From assembly GCA_038227045.1 (NCBI GenBank), contig JBBRQD010000128.1, positions 1 to 14,981 of the forward strand: a stretch of 14,981 bases of DNA, written 5' to 3'. This document shows positions 7,957 to 14,843 of the stretch, in pieces. The DNA is from JANXLS01 sp038227045. GTDB taxonomy: Bacteria > Planctomycetota > SZUA-567 > H5-PLA8. The notes beneath the pieces were generated by a model. That model had not been told where the DNA came from and did not search any database. It saw nothing but the letters and a program-made list of their open reading frames with translations. Made by a program: the position numbers and the translations under genes. How positions within the stretch are numbered: the stretch's first letter is position 1; each line of letters begins with the position of its first letter.

Positions 7957-8060
7957 AACCGCGAGAGGACGCAAATGTTCGGAGTTCAGCCTTCAGGCTG
8001 TACAGCCTGAAGGCTGAACTCCGAACAATTCTCTGCGCGCCTCTGTGTCCTCTTGCGGTT
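7957..8060 (+). repeat. Double palindrome between rmlB and the rmlD-like gene
   Basis: Bases 7976-8001 are the exact reverse complement of 8002-8027, a perfect 52-base palindrome with no spacer, built around GCCTTCAGGC and its mirror. It is enclosed by an outer stem, AACCGCGAGAGGAC (7957-7970) with GTCCTCTTGCGGTT (8047-8060), which pairs at 13 of 14 positions (the remaining one is a G-U in RNA). The stretch from 8031 is a degenerate CTCTGYG-type short repeat. The inner palindrome looks inserted inside an older hairpin. The whole occupies the 128-base spacer. Confidence 0.85.
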
Positions 8061-8071
8061 AAAAAACGTTT

Positions 8072-8075
8072 GGAG
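8072..8075 (+). promoter_or_regulatory. Ribosome binding site of the rmlD-like gene
   Basis: GGAG is five bases before the ATG at 8081, directly after the palindromic spacer. Confidence 0.5.
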
Positions 8076-8080
8076 AAAAC

Positions 8081-8935
8081 ATGCTCGGCAAGAAAGTTAT
8101 TTTGATCGGCAAAGGACATCTTGGCAGCTATCTGAAAAACCTCTGGCAGATTCCCGACGAACTGCATTGGACGCGCGAGATGGCCGACTTAAATGTCGAG
8201 ACGCTTCAGCGTCTGCAACCCGAGGCCGTGATTAATACGGCGGGCAAGACCGATTTGCGCTGGTGCGAGGACAATGCGAGCGAATGTTTCCGCTGTAATG
8301 TCAGCGCGCCGATTGCGGTTTACCGCGCGGTGAAGGCGGCGTTCAACAATCGCGTGCCGTACATCCATCTCAGCAGCGGTTGCGTGTGGGACGGGCCGTT
8401 TCGCCCCGACGGCAAGCCGTTCGGCCCGACCGATCCGGCGACGCCGGCGTGCTTCTACGCGTGGACGAAAGCGGCGTGCGACGCGCTGCTCGTGGCCGAA
8501 GCGGCCGCGCCCTTGATCGCTCTGCGCCCCCGGCAGGTGTATTCGCCGCTGCCCTCGGCGCGCAATACGTTGACGAAACTCAATAGCTATCCGAAGCTGC
8601 TCGACACGCCCAATTCGATGACCAGCGCCGATACCATCGCGCACACAATCGAAACACTTCTCGCGTTCCCGCATTACCTCAATTGGCCGTTTATCCTGAA
8701 CGTGTACGAGCGTCATTATTCGTCGCCTTTTGAAGTGGGCACATTCCTGGCGCAAGCCGGCTGCCGCCAACTGCCCGAGAAATTGACGAAGAGCGAACTC
8801 GACACGTGGCATAAACCGAAGCGTGTGGATGCGGTGATCGAGGACAAATACTTCGAAGCCACATTCAATCCGCCGACGGTACAGGACGAGTTGAAGCGGA
8901 ATATCGCGCTGTTCGCGGCGGCGATCAAGAAGTAG
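8081..8935 (+). CDS. RmlD-like sugar-nucleotide reductase (extended SDR), 284 aa
   Basis: This is likely an NAD(P)H-dependent reductase acting on a dTDP-4-keto-6-deoxy sugar, the last step of dTDP-rhamnose or a related sugar. The Rossmann motif GKGHLGS (residues 10-16) opens the protein. NTAGKTDLRWCEDN takes the place of the usual RmlD asparagine-alanine motif. SSGCVWDG (98-105) corresponds to STDYVFDG of classical RmlD, and Tyr126-Lys130 (YAWTK) is the catalytic pair. RPRQVYS resembles the substrate region. The length is normal for RmlD (about 285-300). The departures from consensus are clear enough that I withhold the gene symbol. Placement after rmlA and rmlB supports the sugar role; rmlC, which would supply its substrate in the rhamnose route, is not in the window. 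The enzyme may therefore work on an un-epimerised keto sugar, or rmlC lies elsewhere. Confidence 0.75.
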   Translation: MLGKKVILIGKGHLGSYLKNLWQIPDELHWTREMADLNVETLQRLQPEAVINTAGKTDLRWCEDNASECFRCNVSAPIAVYRAVKAAFNNRVPYIHLSSGCVWDGPFRPDGKPFGPTDPATPACFYAWTKAACDALLVAEAAAPLIALRPRQVYSPLPSARNTLTKLNSYPKLLDTPNSMTSADTIAHTIETLLAFPHYLNWPFILNVYERHYSSPFEVGTFLAQAGCRQLPEKLTKSELDTWHKPKRVDAVIEDKYFEATFNPPTVQDELKRNIALFAAAIKK

Positions 8936-8959
8936 GAATTTTCAATTCATCTGTTGCCG

Positions 8960-8978
8960 TTGCGCAAAAAATGCGCAA
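8960..8978 (+). repeat. Small hairpin just before the amylase gene
   Basis: TTGCGCA (8960-8966) and TGCGCAA (8972-8978) pair perfectly around AAAAA. No U-run follows, so it is not a standard terminator. It sits 12 bases before the start codon and could affect translation or bind a regulator. Confidence 0.5.
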
Positions 8979-8990
8979 ACTTAAGCCATC

Positions 8991-10526
8991 ATGACCATCC
9001 CATCGCGCCCGTTGCCACCCAATCCATTGATGTACGAAATCAACACCCGTGTGTGGCTTCGCGAATTATCCGCGCGGTTGAACCAGCCCGTGCAGCTCGA
9101 TACCGTCCCTGAGGACGAACTCGACCGCATCGCCGAACTCGGCTTTCACGCGGTGTGGCTGATGGGCGTCTGGACGACCGGGCCGGACGGGGTGGAGGTG
9201 GCGCGGACCATTCCGGGGCTGCTGCACGAATACCGTGCGGCGCTGCCCGATTTCACGCTGGAGGATTGTGTCGGCTCGCCATACGCGATCTCGAATTATG
9301 TGGTGTCGCCGAAGCTCGGCGGCCCGGCGGCGCTGGCGCGGCTGCGCGAGCGGATGGCGCGCAAGGGCATGAATCTGATTCTGGATTTCGTCTGCAATCA
9401 CACCGGGCGGGATCATGGGCTGCTGGAGACGCGGCCGGACGTGTACGTGCTGGGGACCGATGCGGACTTTGCCGCGCATCCCGACGCATTTTTCAAGACG
9501 CCGCGCGGCGCGATCGTGGCCTGCGGGCGCGATCCATTTTTTGCGCCGTGGACCGACACCGCGCAGATCAACTACGCGCAGCCGGCCGGGCGCGACGCGA
9601 TGCTTGCGACGATCCTTGACATCGCCGCGCAATGCGACGGCGTGCGCTGCGACATGGCGATGCTGATCATTCCGCAGATTTTCATGCAGACGTGGAATGG
9701 GTTTCTGGGGTCCAATCCCATTGCCCAAAGTTTTTGGGCGGAGGCGACCGCCGCGATCGCCGTGACGCACCCCCATTTTATTTTCCTGGCCGAATCGTAT
9801 TGGGACAAGGAAGCCGAATTGCAGGCGAACGGCTTCCACTTTACTTATGATAAAACGCTTTACGACCGGCTTTTGAAACACGATTTTAACGGCGTTCGCC
9901 AACACCTGCGCGGCGATCTTTCGTTTCAGCGAAAATGCGCGCGATTTGTCGAAAACCACGACGAACACCGCGCGGCACAGGCGTTCGGCGCAAGACGTTC
10001 GATCAGCGCGGCGGCGGCGACGCTGTTCACGCCCGGCATGCGCTTCATTTACGAAGGCCAGCTCGAAGGCCGGCGCGTGAAGGTGCCGGTGCAGTTGTCC
10101 CGGCGCGCCGCGGAAGCGAACGATCCCGAAATCGAATTGGCGTACGAACGGATGCTCTGCGCGCTGCGCGATCCGATTTACCAGACCGGGGATTTCTCGG
10201 TGGTGGACGTCAATCCCGCCGGTCCCGGAGACTGTTCGAACGACGCGTTGATTGCGCTTCAATGGACATCCGCAGCGCACAATGGAAATCCCGCGCGTTC
10301 GCGCAAGATCGGCTGCCTTATCGTCGTCAACCTAAGCGGCGCACGCGCCTACGGGCGCATTCCGTTGTCGCGGCATCAATTTGCGGACGGCAGGCAGTAC
10401 GTTTTCGACGATCGCTTCAGCGGCAAACGCTACGACCGCGAGGGCGGGGAACTGCTCTATCCTGGGATGTACATCGCGCTTGAAGCGTTTCAGGCGCATA
10501 TCTTTGAAATGAGCGACAAGGCTTGA
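8991..10526 (+). CDS. GH13 alpha-amylase-family enzyme, cytoplasmic, 511 aa
   Basis: This is a glycoside hydrolase or transglycosylase acting on alpha-glucans or alpha-linked glucosides. All four GH13 regions can be read: DFVCNHTG (from Asp132, with Asn136-His137), GVRCDMAM with nucleophile Asp221, FLAESYW with acid/base Glu268, and FVENHDE with Asp324. The TIM barrel starts at MYEINTRVWL and runs to about residue 400; a short beta domain forms the rest. No signal peptide is present, so it works inside the cell. The specificity (amylase, sucrose phosphorylase-like, trehalose-related) cannot be set from these motifs. It lies 55 bases after the rmlD-like gene on the same strand and ends nine bases before a long inverted repeat. 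The start lacks a good ribosome binding site, but an upstream alternative in frame is not evident. Confidence 0.85.
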   Translation: MTIPSRPLPPNPLMYEINTRVWLRELSARLNQPVQLDTVPEDELDRIAELGFHAVWLMGVWTTGPDGVEVARTIPGLLHEYRAALPDFTLEDCVGSPYAISNYVVSPKLGGPAALARLRERMARKGMNLILDFVCNHTGRDHGLLETRPDVYVLGTDADFAAHPDAFFKTPRGAIVACGRDPFFAPWTDTAQINYAQPAGRDAMLATILDIAAQCDGVRCDMAMLIIPQIFMQTWNGFLGSNPIAQSFWAEATAAIAVTHPHFIFLAESYWDKEAELQANGFHFTYDKTLYDRLLKHDFNGVRQHLRGDLSFQRKCARFVENHDEHRAAQAFGARRSISAAAATLFTPGMRFIYEGQLEGRRVKVPVQLSRRAAEANDPEIELAYERMLCALRDPIYQTGDFSVVDVNPAGPGDCSNDALIALQWTSAAHNGNPARSRKIGCLIVVNLSGARAYGRIPLSRHQFADGRQYVFDDRFSGKRYDREGGELLYPGMYIALEAFQAHIFEMSDKA

Positions 10527-10533
10527 AGATGAT

Positions 10534-10618
10534 GGGGTGACAAGGTGAGGGGGTGATGGGGTAAAACGGCAGATTCCACCGAAAGATAAAGCCGTTTCAC
10601 CCCCTCACCTTGTCACCC
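10534..10618 (+). repeat. Octamer-repeat inverted repeat between amylase gene and dnaG
   Basis: Bases 10535-10556 are the perfect reverse complement of 10597-10618 (22 pairs). An inner stem AAACGGC (10564-10570) with GCCGTTT (10591-10597) continues the pairing after a 7-base bulge, around a 20-base loop. The left arm is four 8-base units: GGGGTGAC, AAGGTGAG, GGGGTGAT, GGGGTAAA. It begins just after the amylase stop and may end or protect that transcript, though no U-run follows. Confidence 0.8.
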
Positions 10619-10651
10619 TTCATTTTCGAAAAGGGACGGACCCAGCCACGA

Positions 10652-10665
10652 TTTTCAATTTTCAA
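10652..10665 (+). repeat. Two tandem TTTTCAA units
   Basis: TTTTCAA occurs twice in a row, followed by TTCTC. A single unit lies at 8939-8945, just after the rmlD-like stop. Flanking GGACGG (10634-10639) and CCGTCC (10672-10677) could pair over it. It fills the dnaG leader. Confidence 0.5.
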
Positions 10666-10693
10666 TTCTCCCCGTCCGCGTAAAACTACGGCC

Positions 10694-12589
10694 ATGTTCA
10701 ACGACGACCTTAAACGCCGCGTGCGCGATGCCACCAATCTTGTGGATGTGGTGCAGTCCGCCGTGGGGAAGCTCACGCGGGCCGGGCGCAATTGGAAGGC
10801 TTGCTGCCCTTTTCACAATGAGAAAACGCCTTCGTTCAATGTCAATGTCGAGGGGCAATTTTTCAAATGCTTTGGTTGCGGCAAGAGCGGCGATGTGTTT
10901 ACGTTCGTGATGCTGATGAACCGTTGCGAATTTCCCGAAGCGCTTAAGTTGCTTGCCGACCGGGCGGGCATTCAGATGCAGGCCGCCGATCCGCGCATGA
11001 TTGAGCAGCAGCATAAGGAGAAGGAGTGGAAGAGCTACCTTTATAAGCTCAACGCGGCGGCGGCGGAGTTTTTTCGCAAGCAGCTTTTTGCGCCGGCTGG
11101 GAAACACGCGCTGGCGTACCTCTCGAAGCGCGGTTTGAACGATGAAATCTGCGAGCACTTCGATCTCGGTTATGCGCCGTCCGGCGGTTCGCCGCTGCTT
11201 GCGCAGCTTACGCGGGAGAACAAAGCGCCGGTGCGCGCGGTGCTTGCGGCGGGACTGGCGTCGCAGCGCGAAGAGAACGGACCGGTGCGCGATTTTTTCT
11301 ATGACCGCTTGATGTTTCCGATCAAGGACATTGAAGGGCGGGTGATCGCGTTTGGCGGGCGCATTCTCGGCGATGGCGAGCCGAAGTATCTCAATACGCG
11401 TGAGACGCCGTTGTTCTCCAAGACGAAGACGGTCTATGGGATTAATCTTGCGAAGACAAAAATCGTCGAGACGCGCACGGCAGTTCTCGTCGAAGGTTAT
11501 ACCGACGTGATGATGTGCCACCAGTTTGGGATCACGAATGTCGTAGCGTGTTTGGGCACGGCGATCACGTCGGACCATATCCGGCAGTTGCGCCGTGTGG
11601 CCGATGAACTGGTGATGCTGACCGATTCCGACCGGGCCGGCGCGGAAGCCAGCGAACGGAGTTTGGCGGTGCTGATGTCCGAAGAGATGCCGGCGAAAAT
11701 CGTGCGCCTTCCCGGCTCGGGGAAAGACCCGTGTGATTTTTTGCTGGCGCAAGGACACGATCCGTTTGTGGAGGCGCTCACTCATTCGACCGAATTGTTC
11801 GAGTTTAAATGCGAGCGCGTGCTGAAGGTGCACGACGTGAGCACGGCGCTGGGTGTGAAAAATGCCGTGCAGGAATTAATGCGTTTAATTTCGCTCGTTC
11901 CGGATTCGATTGTCAGAAACGAGTACCGACGGCTTATATCCGTGCGGTTGAATGTGGGGGAAAAAGAATTGGAGTATGAGACGCGACGCGACGCGCCTCA
12001 GAGAAATGATTCGGACGCGCGCGCGCCAGCGCCGGAAACGGACGCTTATGCCATTGGCGAAGTGCCTCCGCCGGAGAACGATTTGGCCAAAGCGGAACGC
12101 GAATTGCTGACTTTTCTGTTCCATGAGCCGGCGTGGATGGACGATGCAGTAGGACAGTTGGACTTCACGGCGTTTTCCGGGCGGTACGAACGCACGTTGG
12201 GACAAGCTATTTTGCAGGCAATGAGTGAAGGAACATTACCGCCTTCACCATCCATCATCACGGAAGACGGCGCAGCGTGCATAGTAGCGCGTGAAGTGCT
12301 TAAAAAGTTGGACGATGTGCCGGATGGTGGTGTAGAAGTGGGGTCGTACGCGAAACAGGTGTGTATCGATCTGGCTGGCAAGGGATCGAAGAGCACGAAG
12401 TTGGAGCCTGAATCGCGGTTCGGGATGTTGGTGAAACAGGTCAAAATGACGAATGTGAATGACGCCATAAAGGACGCCAATCGGCGCATGTTGGTGGCGC
12501 GGTTGAAGGGTGACAGCGAAGCTGAAGAAGCGGCGTATCAGGAAGCGAGTTTGTTGCGTAAGGAATTGAAGCGGTTGACGATGCTGTGA
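10694..12589 (+). CDS. dnaG: DNA primase DnaG, 631 aa
   Basis: The enzyme makes RNA primers at the replication fork with the DnaB helicase. The zinc-binding N-terminus has Cys38, His41, Cys59 and Cys62 (CPFHNEKTPSF and KCFGCGKSGD). The core includes GRILGDGEPKYLNTRETPLF and the TOPRIM residues Glu267 (VLVEGYTDV) and Asp311/Asp313 (TDSDRAG), followed by SGKDPCDFLL. The C-terminal third (from about residue 455) is less conserved and should be the helicase-binding domain. The length fits the family (about 580-650). ATG at 10694 is used because MFNDDLKRRV begins the conserved domain; the frame stays open to a TTG at 10610, but that extension runs through the inverted repeat and TTTTCAA units. There is no clear ribosome binding site. 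Pairing with rpoD downstream is a known arrangement; the 403-base gap suggests separate promoters. Confidence 0.95.
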   Translation: MFNDDLKRRVRDATNLVDVVQSAVGKLTRAGRNWKACCPFHNEKTPSFNVNVEGQFFKCFGCGKSGDVFTFVMLMNRCEFPEALKLLADRAGIQMQAADPRMIEQQHKEKEWKSYLYKLNAAAAEFFRKQLFAPAGKHALAYLSKRGLNDEICEHFDLGYAPSGGSPLLAQLTRENKAPVRAVLAAGLASQREENGPVRDFFYDRLMFPIKDIEGRVIAFGGRILGDGEPKYLNTRETPLFSKTKTVYGINLAKTKIVETRTAVLVEGYTDVMMCHQFGITNVVACLGTAITSDHIRQLRRVADELVMLTDSDRAGAEASERSLAVLMSEEMPAKIVRLPGSGKDPCDFLLAQGHDPFVEALTHSTELFEFKCERVLKVHDVSTALGVKNAVQELMRLISLVPDSIVRNEYRRLISVRLNVGEKELEYETRRDAPQRNDSDARAPAPETDAYAIGEVPPPENDLAKAERELLTFLFHEPAWMDDAVGQLDFTAFSGRYERTLGQAILQAMSEGTLPPSPSIITEDGAACIVAREVLKKLDDVPDGGVEVGSYAKQVCIDLAGKGSKSTKLEPESRFGMLVKQVKMTNVNDAIKDANRRMLVARLKGDSEAEEAAYQEASLLRKELKRLTML

Positions 12590-12651
12590 AAAAAAACTTC
12601 AGATTTTCGGAATAAAATTGGGTATTCGAGCGTCTAATATACGGACGATGT

Positions 12652-12679
12652 TTGGTAATAAGAAGCAAGCATATATAGT
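12652..12679 (+). promoter_or_regulatory. Candidate distal promoter of rpoD
   Basis: TTGGTA (12652-12657) and TATAGT (12674-12679) are 16 bases apart. If used, the transcript would carry a leader of over 300 bases with the hairpins that follow. By eye only. Confidence 0.25.
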
Positions 12680-12696
12680 GAATTTAAAGGCGATTT

Positions 12697-12711
12697 TTGC
12701 ACGATGTGCAA
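12697..12711 (+). repeat. Hairpin TTGCAC-GAT-GTGCAA
   Basis: A perfect 6-base inverted repeat with a 3-base gap, about 20 bases after the candidate distal -10 box. It could be an operator or a leader hairpin. Confidence 0.4.
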
Positions 12712-12737
12712 CATTTGTAATGAAATGTGCGATGAAG

Positions 12738-12856
12738 ATCGAAATTTAGTTCGCGCCTTTGGCGCTGAGGATAAAGCGGCTCGGATTCATCGGCACCGAG
12801 AACATTGTGCATCTTTTATAATGTGGCGCTAATCGTACACGGTACGATTGGAGCGC
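12738..12856 (+). repeat. Partial REP-like copy and adjoining hairpins
   Basis: Bases 12748-12769 repeat the third hairpin unit of the 4324-4485 element (AGTTCGCGCC, then TTGGCGCTGA) with only about two differences. The preceding GATCGAAA also matches the sequence before the first hairpin there. Further on, CTCGG (12780-12784) pairs with CCGAG (12796-12800). AATCGTAC (12831-12838) pairs perfectly with GTACGATT (12842-12849), continued by GCGCT (12826-12830) with AGCGC (12852-12856) past a 2-base bulge. Confidence 0.55.
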
Positions 12857-12878
12857 TTCGTTAGATTGGTTTGGATTG

Positions 12879-12908
12879 TTGACAATTTGATGGCATTTTG
12901 AGTAATTG
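12879..12908 (+). promoter_or_regulatory. Candidate proximal promoter of rpoD
   Basis: A consensus -35 box TTGACA (12879-12884) is followed after 18 bases by TAATTG (12903-12908), a modest -10 box. It lies about 85 bases before the TTG start, right after the bulged stem. Confidence 0.4.
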
Positions 12909-12979
12909 AGATTAAACTTTTTCGTTTTGTTTTAATGCAACCCCTAATTGTTTGCGGGGTATGCCGGAAGTAATTGTAG

Positions 12980-12984
12980 AGGAG
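12980..12984 (+). promoter_or_regulatory. Ribosome binding site setting the TTG start of rpoD
   Basis: AGGAG lies eight bases before TTG at 12993. An in-frame TTG at 12948 lies before the site and would add 15 residues unlike the family. Confidence 0.7.
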
Positions 12985-12992
12985 CACGGAAA

Positions 12993-14675
12993 TTGGTTCA
13001 GGCACATTCAGTTTTGTCGTCCAAGCAGGAAGAGGATCTCGAGAAGATCATCGAGCGGTACCGTGAAACGGGCCTGCTGAGCTATGAGGAACTCGACCAG
13101 CAGCTCCCGGCCGAAGTACAGGCGCCGGACACGATCGATGCCATACTTACGAAAATCGAAGAGCAGGGCATCGAACTGGGCGACGAAGCGGATATTCGTG
13201 CGCGCGAAGCGCTCAAGGATCTTGGCAGCGATGAAGGCCCCGTGCTGGTCGATGACGGCGAATCCATCGTGGACGAAGAGGCCGAGGGGCGCGAACTGCA
13301 CGATCCCGTGCGCATGTACCTCAGCCAGATGGGTTCGATCCCGCTGCTGACGCGCGATCAGGAAATCAAACTCGCCAAAACCATCGAATTGATGAATACC
13401 GGCTTTCGCCGCAAAGTGCTGACGAGCGATTTCGTGATTGAAAAAGCCATCGAGATTTTCGAAGCGCTCAACCGCGCGGACTTGGCGTTCGACCGGACCG
13501 TGCAGACCTCCGGCTCGTCGGGCGTCGAACGCGACGATATTTTCGAGCGAAAAGAAGGCCACATCCACACGCTCCATTCGATTCTCAAGCGCAACGCCGA
13601 AGACCTCGCGCTGCTCAAGGAGTCGCATCTGCCCGAGCACAAAACGCGGACGCTCAAACTGCTCTTAAAGGAGCGCCGCCTGAACGCCGCGAAGCTGCTC
13701 GAAGAGCTCGGCCTGCGCACGAAAAAATTATTGCCGCTGATGGATAAAGTTCGCGAACTGAACAAGCAGTCGCAGAGCTACATGGCGGAGATCCGCAATA
13801 TCGAAGGCAATCCGGACAAAGCCGACAAGCTCGAACGTCTTCGCCGGCGCGTCGACCGCATCGTCGAACAGATCAAGGAAAGCCCGGAAGAGCTGGCGCT
13901 GCGGATGCATTTGATGGACCGCCGCTACGCCGCGTTCGAAAGCGCGAAGAAGCAGTTGAGCGCGGGCAATTTGCGGCTGGTGGTGTCCATTGCGAAGAAG
14001 TACCGCCACCGCGGCTTGCAGTTCCTCGATTTGATCCAGGAAGGCAACACCGGCTTGATGAAGGCGGTCGAGAAGTACGAATATCAGCGCGGCTACAAGT
14101 TCTCGACATACGCGACATGGTGGATTCGCCAGGCGATCACGCGCGCGATCGCGGACCAGGCGCGCACGATCCGCATTCCGGTGCACATGATCGAAACGAT
14201 GAGCAAGCTGCGCAAGATCAGCAAGCAGCTTGTGCAGGAATTGCATCGCGAACCGATCGTCGAGGAACTCGCCGAAGAAGCGGGCTTGTCGATCAGCGAA
14301 ACGCGGCGCATTCTGAAGATCAGCAAGCACCCGATCTCGCTGGATCGCCCGATTGGCGACAGCGACGACAGTTACTTCGGCGATTTCATCGAAGACAAGT
14401 CGGTCGAATCGCCGGTGAGCGTCGCCAGCTACGAGATGCTCAAGGACAAAATCGAGCAGGTGCTGGATACGCTGACTTTCCGCGAGCGCGAGATCATCAA
14501 GCTGCGCTACGGACTGGGCGACGGCTACACGTACACGCTCGAAGAGGTCGGCCGGAAATTCAAAGTCACACGCGAACGCGTGCGCCAGATCGAGGCGAAA
14601 GCGTTGCGCAAGCTGCAGCATCCTGTCCGCAGCCGGAAGCTGGAAGGGTTTTTGGAGGAGAGCACGCATTCGTAG
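12993..14675 (+). CDS. rpoD: Primary sigma factor (RpoD/SigA type), 560 aa
   Basis: This is the housekeeping sigma factor that directs RNA polymerase to -10/-35 promoters. The acidic N-terminal region 1.1 spans about 5-60. Region 1.2 starts at residue 104 (DPVRMYLSQMGSIPLL). A 180-residue non-conserved stretch of charged helices follows. Region 2 begins near 326 (NLRLVVSIAKKYRHRG, LDLIQEGNTGLMKAVEKY, FSTYATWWIRQAI). Region 3 has IRIPVHMIETMSKL, and region 4 starts at 496 (FREREIIKLRYGLGDG, then the helix-turn-helix EEVGRKFKVTRERVRQIEAK). The presence of region 1.1 and the exact match to the primary-sigma region 2.4 and 4.2 patterns separate it from alternative factors. The TTG start is set by an AGGAG site and yields MVQAHSVLSSKQ, which leads straight into region 1.1. 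It follows dnaG on the same strand. Confidence 0.95.
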   Translation: MVQAHSVLSSKQEEDLEKIIERYRETGLLSYEELDQQLPAEVQAPDTIDAILTKIEEQGIELGDEADIRAREALKDLGSDEGPVLVDDGESIVDEEAEGRELHDPVRMYLSQMGSIPLLTRDQEIKLAKTIELMNTGFRRKVLTSDFVIEKAIEIFEALNRADLAFDRTVQTSGSSGVERDDIFERKEGHIHTLHSILKRNAEDLALLKESHLPEHKTRTLKLLLKERRLNAAKLLEELGLRTKKLLPLMDKVRELNKQSQSYMAEIRNIEGNPDKADKLERLRRRVDRIVEQIKESPEELALRMHLMDRRYAAFESAKKQLSAGNLRLVVSIAKKYRHRGLQFLDLIQEGNTGLMKAVEKYEYQRGYKFSTYATWWIRQAITRAIADQARTIRIPVHMIETMSKLRKISKQLVQELHREPIVEELAEEAGLSISETRRILKISKHPISLDRPIGDSDDSYFGDFIEDKSVESPVSVASYEMLKDKIEQVLDTLTFREREIIKLRYGLGDGYTYTLEEVGRKFKVTRERVRQIEAKALRKLQHPVRSRKLEGFLEESTHS

Positions 14676-14843
14676 GCGTGTTTCTCATTCCCGAACCATC
14701 GTTTTTAAGAATTTCTCTCTCAATTAATTTGGGCGAACACACAACTCTAAATCCCGTGTAAACCGTCCGCAACGACACGTGTTCTCAACTTGATTTCGCC
14801 AGCCTCGCGGTTAAGGAAATGCCTGCGCGTTTCGATTTTTCTT
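14676..14843 (+). other. Spacer after rpoD, no gene seen
   Basis: The 168 bases from the rpoD stop to the terminal element contain no convincing frame. GAACAC near 14734 and GTGTTC near 14780 could pair loosely. I find no stem followed by a U-run, so the rpoD terminator is not identified. Confidence 0.5.

Larger units (their letters stand above)
12590..12992 (+). other. AT-rich gene-free spacer between dnaG and rpoD
   Basis: I see no gene in these 403 bases. The stretch holds two candidate promoters, a hairpin TTGCAC-GAT-GTGCAA (12697-12711), a REP-like unit (12748-12769) and a bulged stem at 12826-12856. Composition is much richer in A and T than the genes on both sides, as expected for control DNA. 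Confidence 0.6.

Noticed and set aside
9066..10280. 404-codon minus-strand frame opposite the amylase gene
   Set aside because: High-GC shadow frame rich in Arg and His; the plus-strand GH13 motifs are decisive.
10610..10693. 28-residue N-terminal extension of DnaG from a TTG
   Set aside because: It runs through the inverted repeat and TTTTCAA units and precedes the normal start of the zinc-binding domain.
12590..12992. tRNA or other known structured RNA in the dnaG-rpoD spacer
   Set aside because: No cloverleaf, T-loop or CCA-type end could be found; only simple hairpins are visible.
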